This document shows positions 10,149 to 20,300 of a DNA stretch of 64,000 bases, piece after piece. How positions within the stretch are numbered: position 1 is the first letter of the stretch; each line of letters begins with the position of its first letter. The notes below the pieces were generated by a model. That model was not told where the DNA came from, made no database searches, and saw only the letters and a program-made list of their open reading frames with translations. A program made the translations under genes and the position numbers. The DNA lies in assembly GCF_016757755.1 (NCBI RefSeq), contig NZ_CP068437.1:2418001-2482000 (forward strand), in the 5' to 3' direction. Source of the DNA: Shewanella sp. KX20019 (GTDB taxonomy: Bacteria > Pseudomonadota > Gammaproteobacteria > Enterobacterales > Shewanellaceae).

Positions 10149-10277
10149 ATGAGTACATTAGAGAATGTTATATGGCATGTCCTTGGTTACAGCGCCATGC
10201 CGGTTATTATACTTGCTGGTTTTACCGTGGTTGCAGTTGCTTCGATTTGGATTTTGTCCAAAACCGCTGACAAGTAA
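10149..10277 (+). CDS. 42-residue Nap-associated small membrane protein
   Basis: A short gene nine bases after napC, with an AAGGAG ribosome site overlapping the napC stop. The product has a charged start (MSTLEN), a motif WHVLGYSAMP at residues 9-18 and a single hydrophobic helix at about 18-37. It matches my memory of a small proteobacterial family (TIGR02808) that travels with nap genes; this is recalled, not checked. It is not NapE, which is longer and usually first in the operon. A role in the membrane near NapC is plausible but unproven. Confidence 0.75.
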   Translation: MSTLENVIWHVLGYSAMPVIILAGFTVVAVASIWILSKTADK

Positions 10278-10345
10278 GCCTTAAGAGCAAGATGCGAAGG
10301 TCAGATACTGCTGTACTGACCATTGCAGGACAAGAGAAATGAATC

Positions 10346-10380
10346 AAAAAAGCCTGACTTAAATTAAGTCAGGCTTTTTT
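10346..10380. terminator. Bidirectional terminator between nap and ddl
   Basis: Nearly uninterrupted palindrome with arms AGCCTGACTTAA and TTAAGTCAGGCT, six A on the left and six T on the right. It can stop the nap operon on the plus strand and the ddl gene on the minus strand. Confidence 0.93.
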
Positions 10381-10468
10381 ATAACTACTGTTCAGCTCCA
10401 AGTTACTGTTTTAGTTATATCATGGATATCAGCATCTTGAATCTACGCCCAGCGTAACGGATCAAAGC

Positions 10469-11470
10469 CTAGGATTTATCAACTTCGATGTTACTTGAGA
10501 GAAACTCAGCGAAGCTGTCACCGTGGTTTTGCAACATCTTGGGAAACATAGAAATAGGGGTTAAACCTGGAAATGTATTTATCTCATTTAATAGCACTTC
10601 GCCATCATCGGTTAAGAAAAAATCTATTCGAGACAAGTGTCTTAGCTTCATCCCCTTGAAAACGCTGATGGCGTATTTTCGGATCAAGTCGCTGATATCA
10701 ATTGGAATATCAGCAACGATATGAGTTTGTGCTTGGCTGTTCGCTGCATACTTTTCATCAAATGTGTAAAAGTTATTACTTGAACAGACAACTTCGCCTG
10801 GTACCGTTGCGACCACATTGCCTGCAATTTCATATACGGCGACCTCTAACTCTCTCGCACGAATGGTTTTTTCGACAATGACGTAATCGGAAAAATTAAA
10901 AGCTTCAGCTAAAGTCGATTCAACATCATCAAGGCTATCTACACGGTAGCAACCGACGGATGAACCTTGTGAAGCTGCTTTAACAAAAACACTGCCCCAT
11001 TGCCTAAATGCTTCAGAGACTTGCTTCACGGTTAACTCAGAAAGTTCGCTTAAAAATAGGTAGGGTGTATTTGGAATATTTAGCGCACTAAACCACATCT
11101 TAGCGGTGATTTTATTAAAACAGTTGCGACTTGCTTCTGCCTTACAGCCAAAATAGGGAAGATTGATTAATTCAAAATATGATTGAATGTCACCGGTTTC
11201 ACCGGGAAAACCATGAATACAAGGAATGGCATAATCAACGTCCCATGGAGCCTTATCTTGCTCTTCAAAACGGATCTGTCTGCGGTTATTTAACTCACAG
11301 TTTTCGCCCGCTGCGGTGCGATAATGACCCTCAGCATCGAGTTCAACACGAAGCACATTAAAGTGAGGCTGTGTTGCTAACGAAGATTCAAAGTAGTTAG
11401 CTGATAATAGTGAAATAGCATGTTCATCACCGCCGCCACCACATAGAAGTAAAATATTCGTCGTACCCAT
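10469..11470 (-). CDS. ddl: D-alanine--D-alanine ligase
   Basis: A 333-residue ATP-grasp enzyme that joins two D-alanines for peptidoglycan. The N-terminal LLLCGGGGDEHAIS loop, the central FVKAASQGSSVGC and VEKTI segments (ATP grasp), and the C-terminal RIDFFLTDDGEVLLNEINTFPGLTP (metal ligands) are all typical of Ddl. It is a single gene on the minus strand, 125 bases downstream of recD, and ends at the shared terminator. This is a Ddl outside the mur cluster, as in DdlA-type arrangements. Confidence 0.92.
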   Translation of the reverse strand: MGTTNILLLCGGGGDEHAISLLSANYFESSLATQPHFNVLRVELDAEGHYRTAAGENCELNNRRQIRFEEQDKAPWDVDYAIPCIHGFPGETGDIQSYFELINLPYFGCKAEASRNCFNKITAKMWFSALNIPNTPYLFLSELSELTVKQVSEAFRQWGSVFVKAASQGSSVGCYRVDSLDDVESTLAEAFNFSDYVIVEKTIRARELEVAVYEIAGNVVATVPGEVVCSSNNFYTFDEKYAANSQAQTHIVADIPIDISDLIRKYAISVFKGMKLRHLSRIDFFLTDDGEVLLNEINTFPGLTPISMFPKMLQNHGDSFAEFLSSNIEVDKS

Positions 11471-11595
11471 TTAATCTCCGCTCGTTACTCGATAAAAATT
11501 TGCAGACTCACTATGGCGGAATCACTCGGTATTGCAACCGTTCAAGCTGATATTGCCGCTATTCGCTGCTTTTGTATTCAAAGTTAATCCAGTTG

Positions 11596-13590
11596 CTAAC
11601 TATGTTCGTTATCAAGCTTATCGTGCTTGTTCCATAGTCGCTGCGCTAAGCCCGAAGCTCGTTGGGTTAACCGCGAACTTGCTTGTTCAAATACACGTTG
11701 GCTACCAAGGCAGGTGAAGTGATGTTTGGCCCTCGTAATCGCAGTATAGATAAGCTCTTTCGACAACAATTGTTGCTGTGCCAAGCTGGGTTTAATGGGT
11801 AAGACTAATGAGACATGGCTAAATTCGCTGCCCTGACTCTTATGTACAGTCATGGCATAGCAGGTCTCATGGCTAGGCAATCGAGCGGGGAGTACCTTTA
11901 ACAGACCCCCATCGGCTTGAATGAAGTGTGCCATTAAGCGTTTTGACTCACTCGCATCATCGGGCAATATGAGGCCTATATCACCATTAAATAGTCCTAG
12001 GTTGTAGTCATTACTTTGGATAATCACCGGTCTACCGGCGTAAAACTCCTGCTCTGGATTGATGAGGTTTTTGTCGGCAAGGCTGCGTGTGACACCTTGG
12101 TTAATACCGTCAACGCCATATTCTCCAGCGCGCATGGCACACAAGATCCGGTACTGGTTAAACTGCTCGATAATATCTGCAGCGCTAACACCCACAGTAG
12201 AAATTGTATTGAGGTAAGCACTGTATTGCGTAACCGATTGCTCAAGAAGCGCCTCTAAGCCTTGATTTGGCGTATTGTTGGCACTGCTCTGCATGCTGTG
12301 CTCAATCCACAGTAACTCTTGATAACCTGTCTGCCACACTCGAGCAATACCTGGTAAGTTTGCCTGATTTACCGCGGTGGCCAGTTGGCCAATCCCGGCA
12401 TCTCCCTGAAACCGATGACTGTGCATCAGCATACAAAGACTATCACCAACTTGTGGGTTATCACTGACAAAATTGGTTAACGGATAACCAGTAAGTTCAG
12501 TTAGCAGCTGCGCTTGTGCTGCTGAATAGCGCATCTGCCAGCCATTTTCGCCATTGTCCAAACTGACTTTTAATCCACTGCAGATATCGGCAAGCACAGC
12601 GCCTGCTTCGACTGAGGCTAATTGATCCTGATCGCCTAACAAAATAATGCTGGCATTGGCGGGCAAAGCGGATAGCAATTTATGCATCATCGGCAGATCG
12701 ACCATTGATGCTTCATCGATAATCAATAGATCGAGCCTTAAAGGGTTGTCTTTATGGTGTCTAAACTGATGCGAGTTTGGAATGACGCCGAGTAACCTGT
12801 GCAAGGTCGCAGCATCTTCAGGTATGCGTCCCATACTTAGCGCTATGTCTTCAGCAGGCAGGTATTGTAATTCATTGGCGAGTCGTTGTTTCGATGCTTT
12901 AATCGACTCACTTAAACGAGCAGCGGCTTTACCTGTTGGCGCAACAAGGCGAATGGTGAGCTCCGTCTGTGAGGTTAACAAGTATAATAACTTAGTGACT
13001 GTGGTGGTTTTACCTGTACCGGGTCCGCCTGTGATAACGGCAAGCTTTTTGGTTAATGCGGTTGCGGTGGATATTTTCTGCCAATCGTATTGCTGTTCAC
13101 TTGCAGGAAATAAACTCTCTAGTAACGTTTTAGCATGAGTTAGCTGTGCGTTATCTTTTAAGCTATTTTGTGCTGGAGCATGTGACAGTCGTGTTAAGTG
13201 CTGGGCAACTTCGCATTCAAAGTGGTAATAGCGCTGTAAATACAAGTTACCTTGATCCAAAATTAACGGCTTTAACTCATCATCATCGGAAGTGCCAATA
13301 GCATCGAAGCGTAATAACTCAGAGCCTAAATCAGTTAGGCTTAAGTTAATCTGACATTGGCTATTCTTTTCTTTTACTGGATTATCTAAATTAATCTGGC
13401 TCAGCGGCAAACAGGTATGTTGGCTCGAGAGGTTTTGACTCAATAGCGCACATATGAGTACAAAAAGGGGGGAATGCTCTTGATGTAGCTGTGCTATCTG
13501 TAACGCAAAATGCCTATCAAGAGAGGTCAGTAACCGGTCGCTTTGCCACTCTTTTAATAAGGTCTCAATCGGATGGGTTGAGGTTATCAT
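11596..13590 (-). CDS. recD: Exodeoxyribonuclease V alpha subunit RecD
   Basis: A 664-residue superfamily 1B 5'-3' helicase, the fast motor of RecBCD. Walker A GGPGTGKT is at residues 188-195 and a Walker B DEASM follows near residue 295. A C-terminal motif with TVHKSQGSEF and YTAITRAK is typical of RecD. Its start overlaps the recB stop by four bases (ATGA), so translation is coupled. It completes the recC-recB-recD order. Confidence 0.97.
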   Translation of the reverse strand: MITSTHPIETLLKEWQSDRLLTSLDRHFALQIAQLHQEHSPLFVLICALLSQNLSSQHTCLPLSQINLDNPVKEKNSQCQINLSLTDLGSELLRFDAIGTSDDDELKPLILDQGNLYLQRYYHFECEVAQHLTRLSHAPAQNSLKDNAQLTHAKTLLESLFPASEQQYDWQKISTATALTKKLAVITGGPGTGKTTTVTKLLYLLTSQTELTIRLVAPTGKAAARLSESIKASKQRLANELQYLPAEDIALSMGRIPEDAATLHRLLGVIPNSHQFRHHKDNPLRLDLLIIDEASMVDLPMMHKLLSALPANASIILLGDQDQLASVEAGAVLADICSGLKVSLDNGENGWQMRYSAAQAQLLTELTGYPLTNFVSDNPQVGDSLCMLMHSHRFQGDAGIGQLATAVNQANLPGIARVWQTGYQELLWIEHSMQSSANNTPNQGLEALLEQSVTQYSAYLNTISTVGVSAADIIEQFNQYRILCAMRAGEYGVDGINQGVTRSLADKNLINPEQEFYAGRPVIIQSNDYNLGLFNGDIGLILPDDASESKRLMAHFIQADGGLLKVLPARLPSHETCYAMTVHKSQGSEFSHVSLVLPIKPSLAQQQLLSKELIYTAITRAKHHFTCLGSQRVFEQASSRLTQRASGLAQRLWNKHDKLDNEHS

Positions 13591-16500
13591 GAGTAAGCCT
13601 CCACTGTGTGTTGTTGATTGTTATGAGTACCAAACAACAGATCAAGCTTTTCAATCAGATCCTTAGGTGGCTTATCGTAGAACACACCCGATTGAGGCTC
13701 ACTCACAGACATCCCTCGTAAGAAAAGGTAAAAACAACCACCGATATGCTGGTCGTAATCGTAATTGGACATTCTAAGCCCCAAGTAACGGTGCAGGGCT
13801 AAGGTATAGATAATGTATTGCAGATCATAACGGTGACTGCGAATAGCACTTTTCATGTTGCTGTAGTGGTAAACATTGAGGCTATCACCCAAATGGTTAG
13901 ATTTATAATCGGCAATAAAATATTGCTGGTTATGCTCAAAGGTTAAATCGATAAAGCCCTTGAGCATGCCTTGCAGGTCATCGAATACTAAGCCGCCACT
14001 GTAGCCAAAGTCGCTTAGTAATTGATTCAATTTACAGGCGTTTAGCTGAGTGATCGGCAGGTAAAACTCCATTTCAACTAATTTTTGCTGATCGGTTAGT
14101 TGCGCAAGAGACAATGAGTTATCGGTGGCTAGTGGCGCATGGAGCAGGTCCATATACCAGTCCTTCAACACTCCTGTCCATTCCTCTTCAATGCCATATT
14201 TACTCATGGCATGGGGTAATTGTTCGTCTAAGTCTGGACTGGCGTTAGTGAAATCAATTAGTTCTAGCACTAGGTGCATAAAACTACCGGCATTAGCCCC
14301 GCGCTCAAAGGTGAAACGTGAGGCTTGTGGATCAATCTCATCAACGATGATATCGACCTCTGGGAACTGCTCATCATCGGCACCAGGAAGCACCTTTTCA
14401 TGGGCAAGATGCTTAACCAGTCCAGAATAACTTCCGACTCGCCAAGGTGTTTGAGCTGGACGTTTAAGCGGCTTGGGGGCAAGTACCACTCGTTCGTCAG
14501 TGTTGCTTGGAAGCTGTAAATAGTCAATCGACAAAGCCGTTGAGCCTGCAGGTGCAAGCTCTGTTAGGCTAATGGCGTTGAGATCGCTTTGCGCCAGCAG
14601 CAAAGCCTTGCTTTGTAATTCGCTGTACTCGCATGTCTTTCCTTCGATACCAAGAAGGTAGCCAATGGCTGTCTCATTCAATTGACTCGTCATGCCTTTG
14701 CTTTTTGTTAAACGACTATGGTTGGCAATGTACAGGTAACACTTAAGCACGGGCCTGGTCAGCGCGACATACAGCAAACGTAAGTCTTCCGCTAATGTCT
14801 CGCGTTTTTGTCGCTCCCAACCTTCATCGGATTGTTCAATATCCCAAACCAATTTATTGTGCTCGTGATAGAGCATAGGCGCGGGACGTTTACTGCTTCC
14901 TCGGCTTAAACTCACAAATGGAATAAAACAGATCGGGTACTCGAGTCCCTTACTTTTATGGATGGTGACAATCTGCACTAGGTTTTGCTCACTGGCGAGC
15001 TTGAGTTGTGACTCTTCATTGGCTTGGTTACCAATGAGGGCTTGCTCAAACCAGTTGATCAAGGCGCTCATACCATCAAGTTCGGTGGCTTTTTGCTGCA
15101 GTAGTTCACCAAGGTGCCTAAAATCAGTTAAGCGGCGCTCCCCCTCACTATTGATAAGTAGCCGCTCAATCACTCTGGCTTGCCCTGCAAGATTAAGAAG
15201 AGCGGGCATTATGCCGCGTTTAAGCCACTGCTGTTGCAGCGCTGCAAACTGTTCCAGCTGCACTTGGCGCTTATCTTCATCTTGGTTAAAGGCATGGATC
15301 TCTTCTGCGCTATACCCCAGCAGTGAAGTTGCTAAGGCGCTTCGCAGTGCTCGCTCATCTTTTGGATCGGCCATGGCATATAATATCAGCAGCATTTCAC
15401 GGGCTTCAATGGTGTCAAAAACGCTGTCACGACTTAAGAATACCGAGCCGACCTGTCGTTGTTCTAGTGCTTGCTTAATCACATTGGCTTCATGACGGTC
15501 GCGCACTAACACGGCAATGTCTTTCGCTTTTAGCGGTGTATCAGCAATGGTACACAAGCCTTGCTGCGCTTCGGTTAGTAAGCGGGTGATCTCATCGGCA
15601 ACATCGCTTGCAAGTAACTGCCTGGCAGTCGTTTTGTTTAAGCCCTTTTCAGGATCTTCACTTAAAATTCTTAGTCTTAATGCGCTTTTGTCTGTTTTAG
15701 ACTCTTGTAGTACTTTTTTATCTGCAAAGCTGGCGGCTTTAACCGGTTCAAACGGGATTGAACTGCTGATAAAAGGATCATCTCGATGCTCAAAAATACA
15801 GTTAACGGCATCGACCATCTGCTTGTTGGAGCGGTAGTTAGTATCAAGATTATAGTGCTTGGCTGTTTGCTCTCTGGCGTGAATATAGGTGTGGATATCG
15901 GCGCCACGAAACGCATAAATAGCCTGCTTAGGATCGCCAATCATCAGCAAACTTAACTCATCTTTTTCTTGCTGTTGCGTTGCTGATACTGGCTCTACCG
16001 CTGTTTGAGCCTCTGTTGCGACCACCGCTGCTGGCTGATAGATCTGACTGAAGATCTCAAACTGCAATGGGTCGGTATCTTGAAACTCATCAATAAGTGC
16101 CACCGGAAAACGTTTAGCAATTGAGGTTGCAAGAAATTGCTGCTGCGATGCGGTTAATGCCTTTGCCAATGTTAGCAGCAGGTCGTCTGGGGTTAGCAAA
16201 TTACGTTCTGACTTTTGCTGGGCAAAGCGTTTAGCTATCCCTTCTCTGGCGCTATAGAGGAAGCTCGGTATAAGTTCAGCAATAAGGCTCGCTAACCGTT
16301 CAATATGAGCCAAAATAGGTGCTTGTTCAGCACTTGGGACCTCACCGCCTTTATTTAATTTAAGCCCATTAAGCGATAATGATTCGAGCACCTTCAACGG
16401 TGGTAAGCCAGTTCCAAAAGCCACCCAGTTATCAAGATCATCCAGCATTTTAGCCAACTTGGGATAACCATCGGCTTTTTTACCAAATCGCACGCCGCTC

Positions 16501-17318
16501 AGTGGCAAAGCATGCAGCAGCGCTTCTGTTTGCTCGCGCTCCCTTGGCCAAGTAAGTTTTAAGCGACTTAAACCTTGTACTAAGTTAGCCTCAACCTTCT
16601 CAAAGGCCGTAGGGCGAGGGTGGGCTATTGCGCTACTCGCACCTAGCAGCGGCCTGAGTTGACGAGATAGTTCATCAGGGTTAGCGAACTTCTTTTGGAT
16701 TACAGCGGCTAGGCTTTCACCCAGCGGGTAACACTTTTCTCGCCAAAAATCGCGGACTGCATGGTGGAGGAATTCACTATCATCTAAGGTAAATTCTGAC
16801 TCAAACAATAGTGAAGATTCAAATGCCATATCAGCCAAAATACGTTGGCAAAACCCATGAATTGTATAGATAGCGGCTTCATCTAATGACTTTAACGCTA
16901 AATCTAAGCGTTTACGTGCAATGGCTTTGTCAGCCTCTGGTGTCGCTTTGTATAGCTGGGTGATAAGCTCGTCATCAACGCTCAAACCGATAAAGCATCG
17001 ATAGGCCAATTGAATTTTTTTGCGTATACGGTCTCTGAGTTCACCCGTTGCTGCATTGGTGAAGGTCACCACTAAAATTTGCTCACATGTCAGTGCCTGA
17101 GCAATACTGTGACCAAGCAGTAGCCGCACGTAGAGGCCCGCAATGGTATAGGTTTTACCGGTACCAGCACTGGCTTCAATCAATCTGCTGCCACCAAAGG
17201 GCAGTGTGAGAGTATCAAGAGGCTCAGTGATAATGCTCTCTGTGAAGGTACTGTCTGCGATAATATTGTCATTGAGAGTACTGTCATTGAGAGTACTGTC
17301 TGTTTGATGCTCGCTCAT
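13587..17318 (-). CDS. recB: Exodeoxyribonuclease V beta subunit RecB
   Basis: A superfamily 1A helicase with a C-terminal nuclease; about 1243 residues from the chosen start. Walker A ASAGTGKT is near residue 50, the UvrD-type motifs run through the first 850 residues, and the nuclease motif with DYKSN lies near residue 1140. The ATG at 17318 is chosen because GAGGAGGGA sits just before it. A GTG at 17333 is also open but would overlap that ribosome site. The start is two bases from the recC stop. Between residues 4 and 30 there is a short repetitive stretch rich in D-S-T. Confidence 0.96.
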   Translation of the reverse strand: MSEHQTDSTLNDSTLNDNIIADSTFTESIITEPLDTLTLPFGGSRLIEASAGTGKTYTIAGLYVRLLLGHSIAQALTCEQILVVTFTNAATGELRDRIRKKIQLAYRCFIGLSVDDELITQLYKATPEADKAIARKRLDLALKSLDEAAIYTIHGFCQRILADMAFESSLLFESEFTLDDSEFLHHAVRDFWREKCYPLGESLAAVIQKKFANPDELSRQLRPLLGASSAIAHPRPTAFEKVEANLVQGLSRLKLTWPREREQTEALLHALPLSGVRFGKKADGYPKLAKMLDDLDNWVAFGTGLPPLKVLESLSLNGLKLNKGGEVPSAEQAPILAHIERLASLIAELIPSFLYSAREGIAKRFAQQKSERNLLTPDDLLLTLAKALTASQQQFLATSIAKRFPVALIDEFQDTDPLQFEIFSQIYQPAAVVATEAQTAVEPVSATQQQEKDELSLLMIGDPKQAIYAFRGADIHTYIHAREQTAKHYNLDTNYRSNKQMVDAVNCIFEHRDDPFISSSIPFEPVKAASFADKKVLQESKTDKSALRLRILSEDPEKGLNKTTARQLLASDVADEITRLLTEAQQGLCTIADTPLKAKDIAVLVRDRHEANVIKQALEQRQVGSVFLSRDSVFDTIEAREMLLILYAMADPKDERALRSALATSLLGYSAEEIHAFNQDEDKRQVQLEQFAALQQQWLKRGIMPALLNLAGQARVIERLLINSEGERRLTDFRHLGELLQQKATELDGMSALINWFEQALIGNQANEESQLKLASEQNLVQIVTIHKSKGLEYPICFIPFVSLSRGSSKRPAPMLYHEHNKLVWDIEQSDEGWERQKRETLAEDLRLLYVALTRPVLKCYLYIANHSRLTKSKGMTSQLNETAIGYLLGIEGKTCEYSELQSKALLLAQSDLNAISLTELAPAGSTALSIDYLQLPSNTDERVVLAPKPLKRPAQTPWRVGSYSGLVKHLAHEKVLPGADDEQFPEVDIIVDEIDPQASRFTFERGANAGSFMHLVLELIDFTNASPDLDEQLPHAMSKYGIEEEWTGVLKDWYMDLLHAPLATDNSLSLAQLTDQQKLVEMEFYLPITQLNACKLNQLLSDFGYSGGLVFDDLQGMLKGFIDLTFEHNQQYFIADYKSNHLGDSLNVYHYSNMKSAIRSHRYDLQYIIYTLALHRYLGLRMSNYDYDQHIGGCFYLFLRGMSVSEPQSGVFYDKPPKDLIEKLDLLFGTHNNQQHTVEAYS

Positions 17319-17319
17319 A

Positions 17320-20300
17320 TTATCCCTCCTCACTTAGGTTGGTCTTTGTTGTCTTTGAGTTTGCATTAGCACTCTCTATCCCAGCTTCTACATAAGTGGT
17401 TAATTCACTTAACTTGCCCTTGTGGTAGAGGCTGAGCAGGGGCGACAATAAAGTCTCTGCAGTACTGGCAAAACGGCTTTCAGTAAAGTCATCTGGGAAC
17501 TGATATAAACGCTGAAAGTGTGGTTCCATTCCCTCACCCAATTGACTTTGCTCATCTAACCATTGCGGTTGAGCTTCGCGTAACTTTTGAAGGTGATCAC
17601 CTTCAGCTTCAACATAAGCCAGTGCGGTGCGTGGCATAAACATCAGTGGTTGCAGTTGCCCCTCTTTAAAGTAGCTTAACCACAAGCTTAATTGACTGCT
17701 CGCTTGCTCAGCGGTAACTGGGGCAAAAACATGGAAATGACCAATATCGAGCAAGTAGCTATTAATGGGTTGATTTAAGCGTGTGATGTCGGTTTTCCCG
17801 TTCATAGCACACAGACAAAGATGGCGTAAATACACCCTTATTAAATCGCGGCCATTGGCGGTGCCGGGTCGATAATTGACTAGGCCTTTGGCACTTAAAT
17901 CATCTATTCGGCCTACCAGTTTGATGGGGTTAACGCTTGATTCTACGCCAGTTTGATCATCAGTATTGGCGCTAGGATTGCTTAGGTGTAAATCTATGCC
18001 AATGTCGATTGACTGACTCGATTCACCTTTTAGGTACAAGCTACGGCCGATAAGAGGCGTAATATCATGTAGATATTGGCCCAAAAGCAGATTATCAAAG
18101 GGTTTAAGTGGAATATTGCCTTGTGCTTTTAAGCGTTCAAGTAACACTTCATCTGGGGTTTCTGTTTGACTCTCAATGGCATGGTTAATTAACGTCGACT
18201 GTAACTTGTAGCGCTCTAATGCGTTTAAGCTAAAGGGCTCATCGTTATCATCGGCGCGGATCTCAATCGACAGATCTACTTTTAATGTTCGGTTGAAAAA
18301 ATACTGCGCAGGGTTGCGGAAAAATCGTATCAGTGCCGATAGCTCTATCTCTTCAATGTCATCGGTAACGGGCTCGGTTGCACTCAATAAAGGATTGTGT
18401 AAATTGATAAAACCCTTAGCGCTGGTTTCCTTATTGCTATTGTTATCTTTGATGATAGGCACGGGGCACCACTGGGCGCTATAACTTTGTTGTATAGGTA
18501 GTGAGTCTAAGTTTTGCTTGCTCTGATATAGGCGCTCATCAAAAGGTTGCAGCGGTTGTTTGCAGATTAACTGTTGCTCGATGGCTTTCTCGATCTGCTC
18601 AACCAATTTAGCCGCGGCCTGATTGTCTTCATTAACAACCTTGTCGTCATTAAGAATATTATCGCCATCATGATCAGTGTCCCATCCCTCCCGTGATAAT
18701 GCTTGGGGCAGATAGACTAATTGACAATACTCGACCAACTCTGAGACCAACATCGATGGGATCCGCTCAGAATCGTCGCGCTCACTATTACCTATGTAGC
18801 TGATATAAAGCTGCTCTCTTGCAGACAGTATGGCTTCTAAGAACAGGTATCTATCATCCAATCGACGGGAACGGTCTCCTTTGCGTGGCCCCATCTGGGC
18901 CACAAGATCAAATCCTACAGGATGCTGTACGCGGGGGTACACGCCATCATTCATCCCGAGTAAACAAACGACTTTAAAGGGGATGGAACGCATTGGCATA
19001 AGGGTACAAAAGTTAACACTACCGGCCAAGTAGCGTTGACCAACCCGTGATTCTGATAAGCGGCTGTTGAACCAATTAAGCAGTACCTCAATAGGAAGTG
19101 GCGTGCAGTGTCCCGATTCTGTTAACTCTTCTTTCAGTTTTACGATAGCATCACGGATCTCTTGTAGCTGTACCTGTTCGTCATCGTCAACAAGATAGAA
19201 TTCCGTTAATAGCTGTTCTAGTTGCGCGATACGCTCACTTAAGCTGCAGCTGCTCGCTAAGGCTGCATGCACATCATCGAGGGCTTCAATAAAATCGAGC
19301 AGTTTGCCGAGGGCTTGGGCTGTTTGCCCTTCAATGCCGTTTACCGAGAGCGTTTGTTGATAAAGAGGCGCATCGTCAGCAAAGCTGTAGCCTAAAATTA
19401 GCCGCTTAATGCCAAGTGACCAGGCATTTTGCTCAAAAGCGGGTAGTTGATGTTCAGCTCGGCTGGTTTCATCTCGCCCCCAGCGCACACCAGCATGCTC
19501 TAACCAACGCTTAATAATGGTTAAATCATCGACATCAAGCTCAAAACGCCTCAATACGCTAGGGACTTCCAGTATGCTGAGAATATCAGTCAGCCCAAAA
19601 CGACTTTGATTGATATTGAGTAGATGTAAAAAGCTGGCAATAAGTGGTGACTCTTGTACTGCACCACGATCTGCAATCGCGTAAGGAATATAGTGGCTGC
19701 CTTTCTTAGCACTGAACACCGCATCGATATAGGGCGCATACGCGGCAACATCGGGCATCATAATGACGATGTCTTTGGGGGCTAATGGTTTTCCATTGTG
19801 ATCTTTTGAGTTAGATAACATCTCCAGCAGATGATCATGCAAGGTCTCAACTTCCCGCAGTGGGCTGTGACAACTGCGGATAGTGATAGACTGATCGTCT
19901 TGTTGTAACAGTCTTCTGCCGTCTAGATTAAGATATAACGTAGCATCTGGACCGAGTATTTGCCCTCGAGTGCTAAGCTGCAAAATATCATGTTGCACGC
20001 CATGTAGCATGCAGTCTGTGCCTGGATCTTGGTAGCAGTCTAGGTTAAATGCGGTATGTTCCTCTGGTAACTCCAGCATCAGATCTAATAGTTCGCGGCC
20101 CATCTTGCCGTTATTGGCAAGCAATGGATTACCGACTTCCAGCTTATCTTCCCACTCTAATTCTAACTTTTGTTTATTGGCGTATTGCAAAGCCATACGC
20201 GCTCTCAGCCTAGGGTCAACGATATCCCCCCAATAATGTTGGCAGGGGCTTAGACTCAGCATGATGACGTCAATACGTTTGGCTAAATAATGCAGTACAT

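Noticed and set aside
14962..15495. 177-codon plus-strand frame inside recB, and similar antisense frames in hrpA, recC and uraA
   Set aside because: They lie antisense to long, well-conserved genes and show Ser/Cys/Arg-rich shadow composition.
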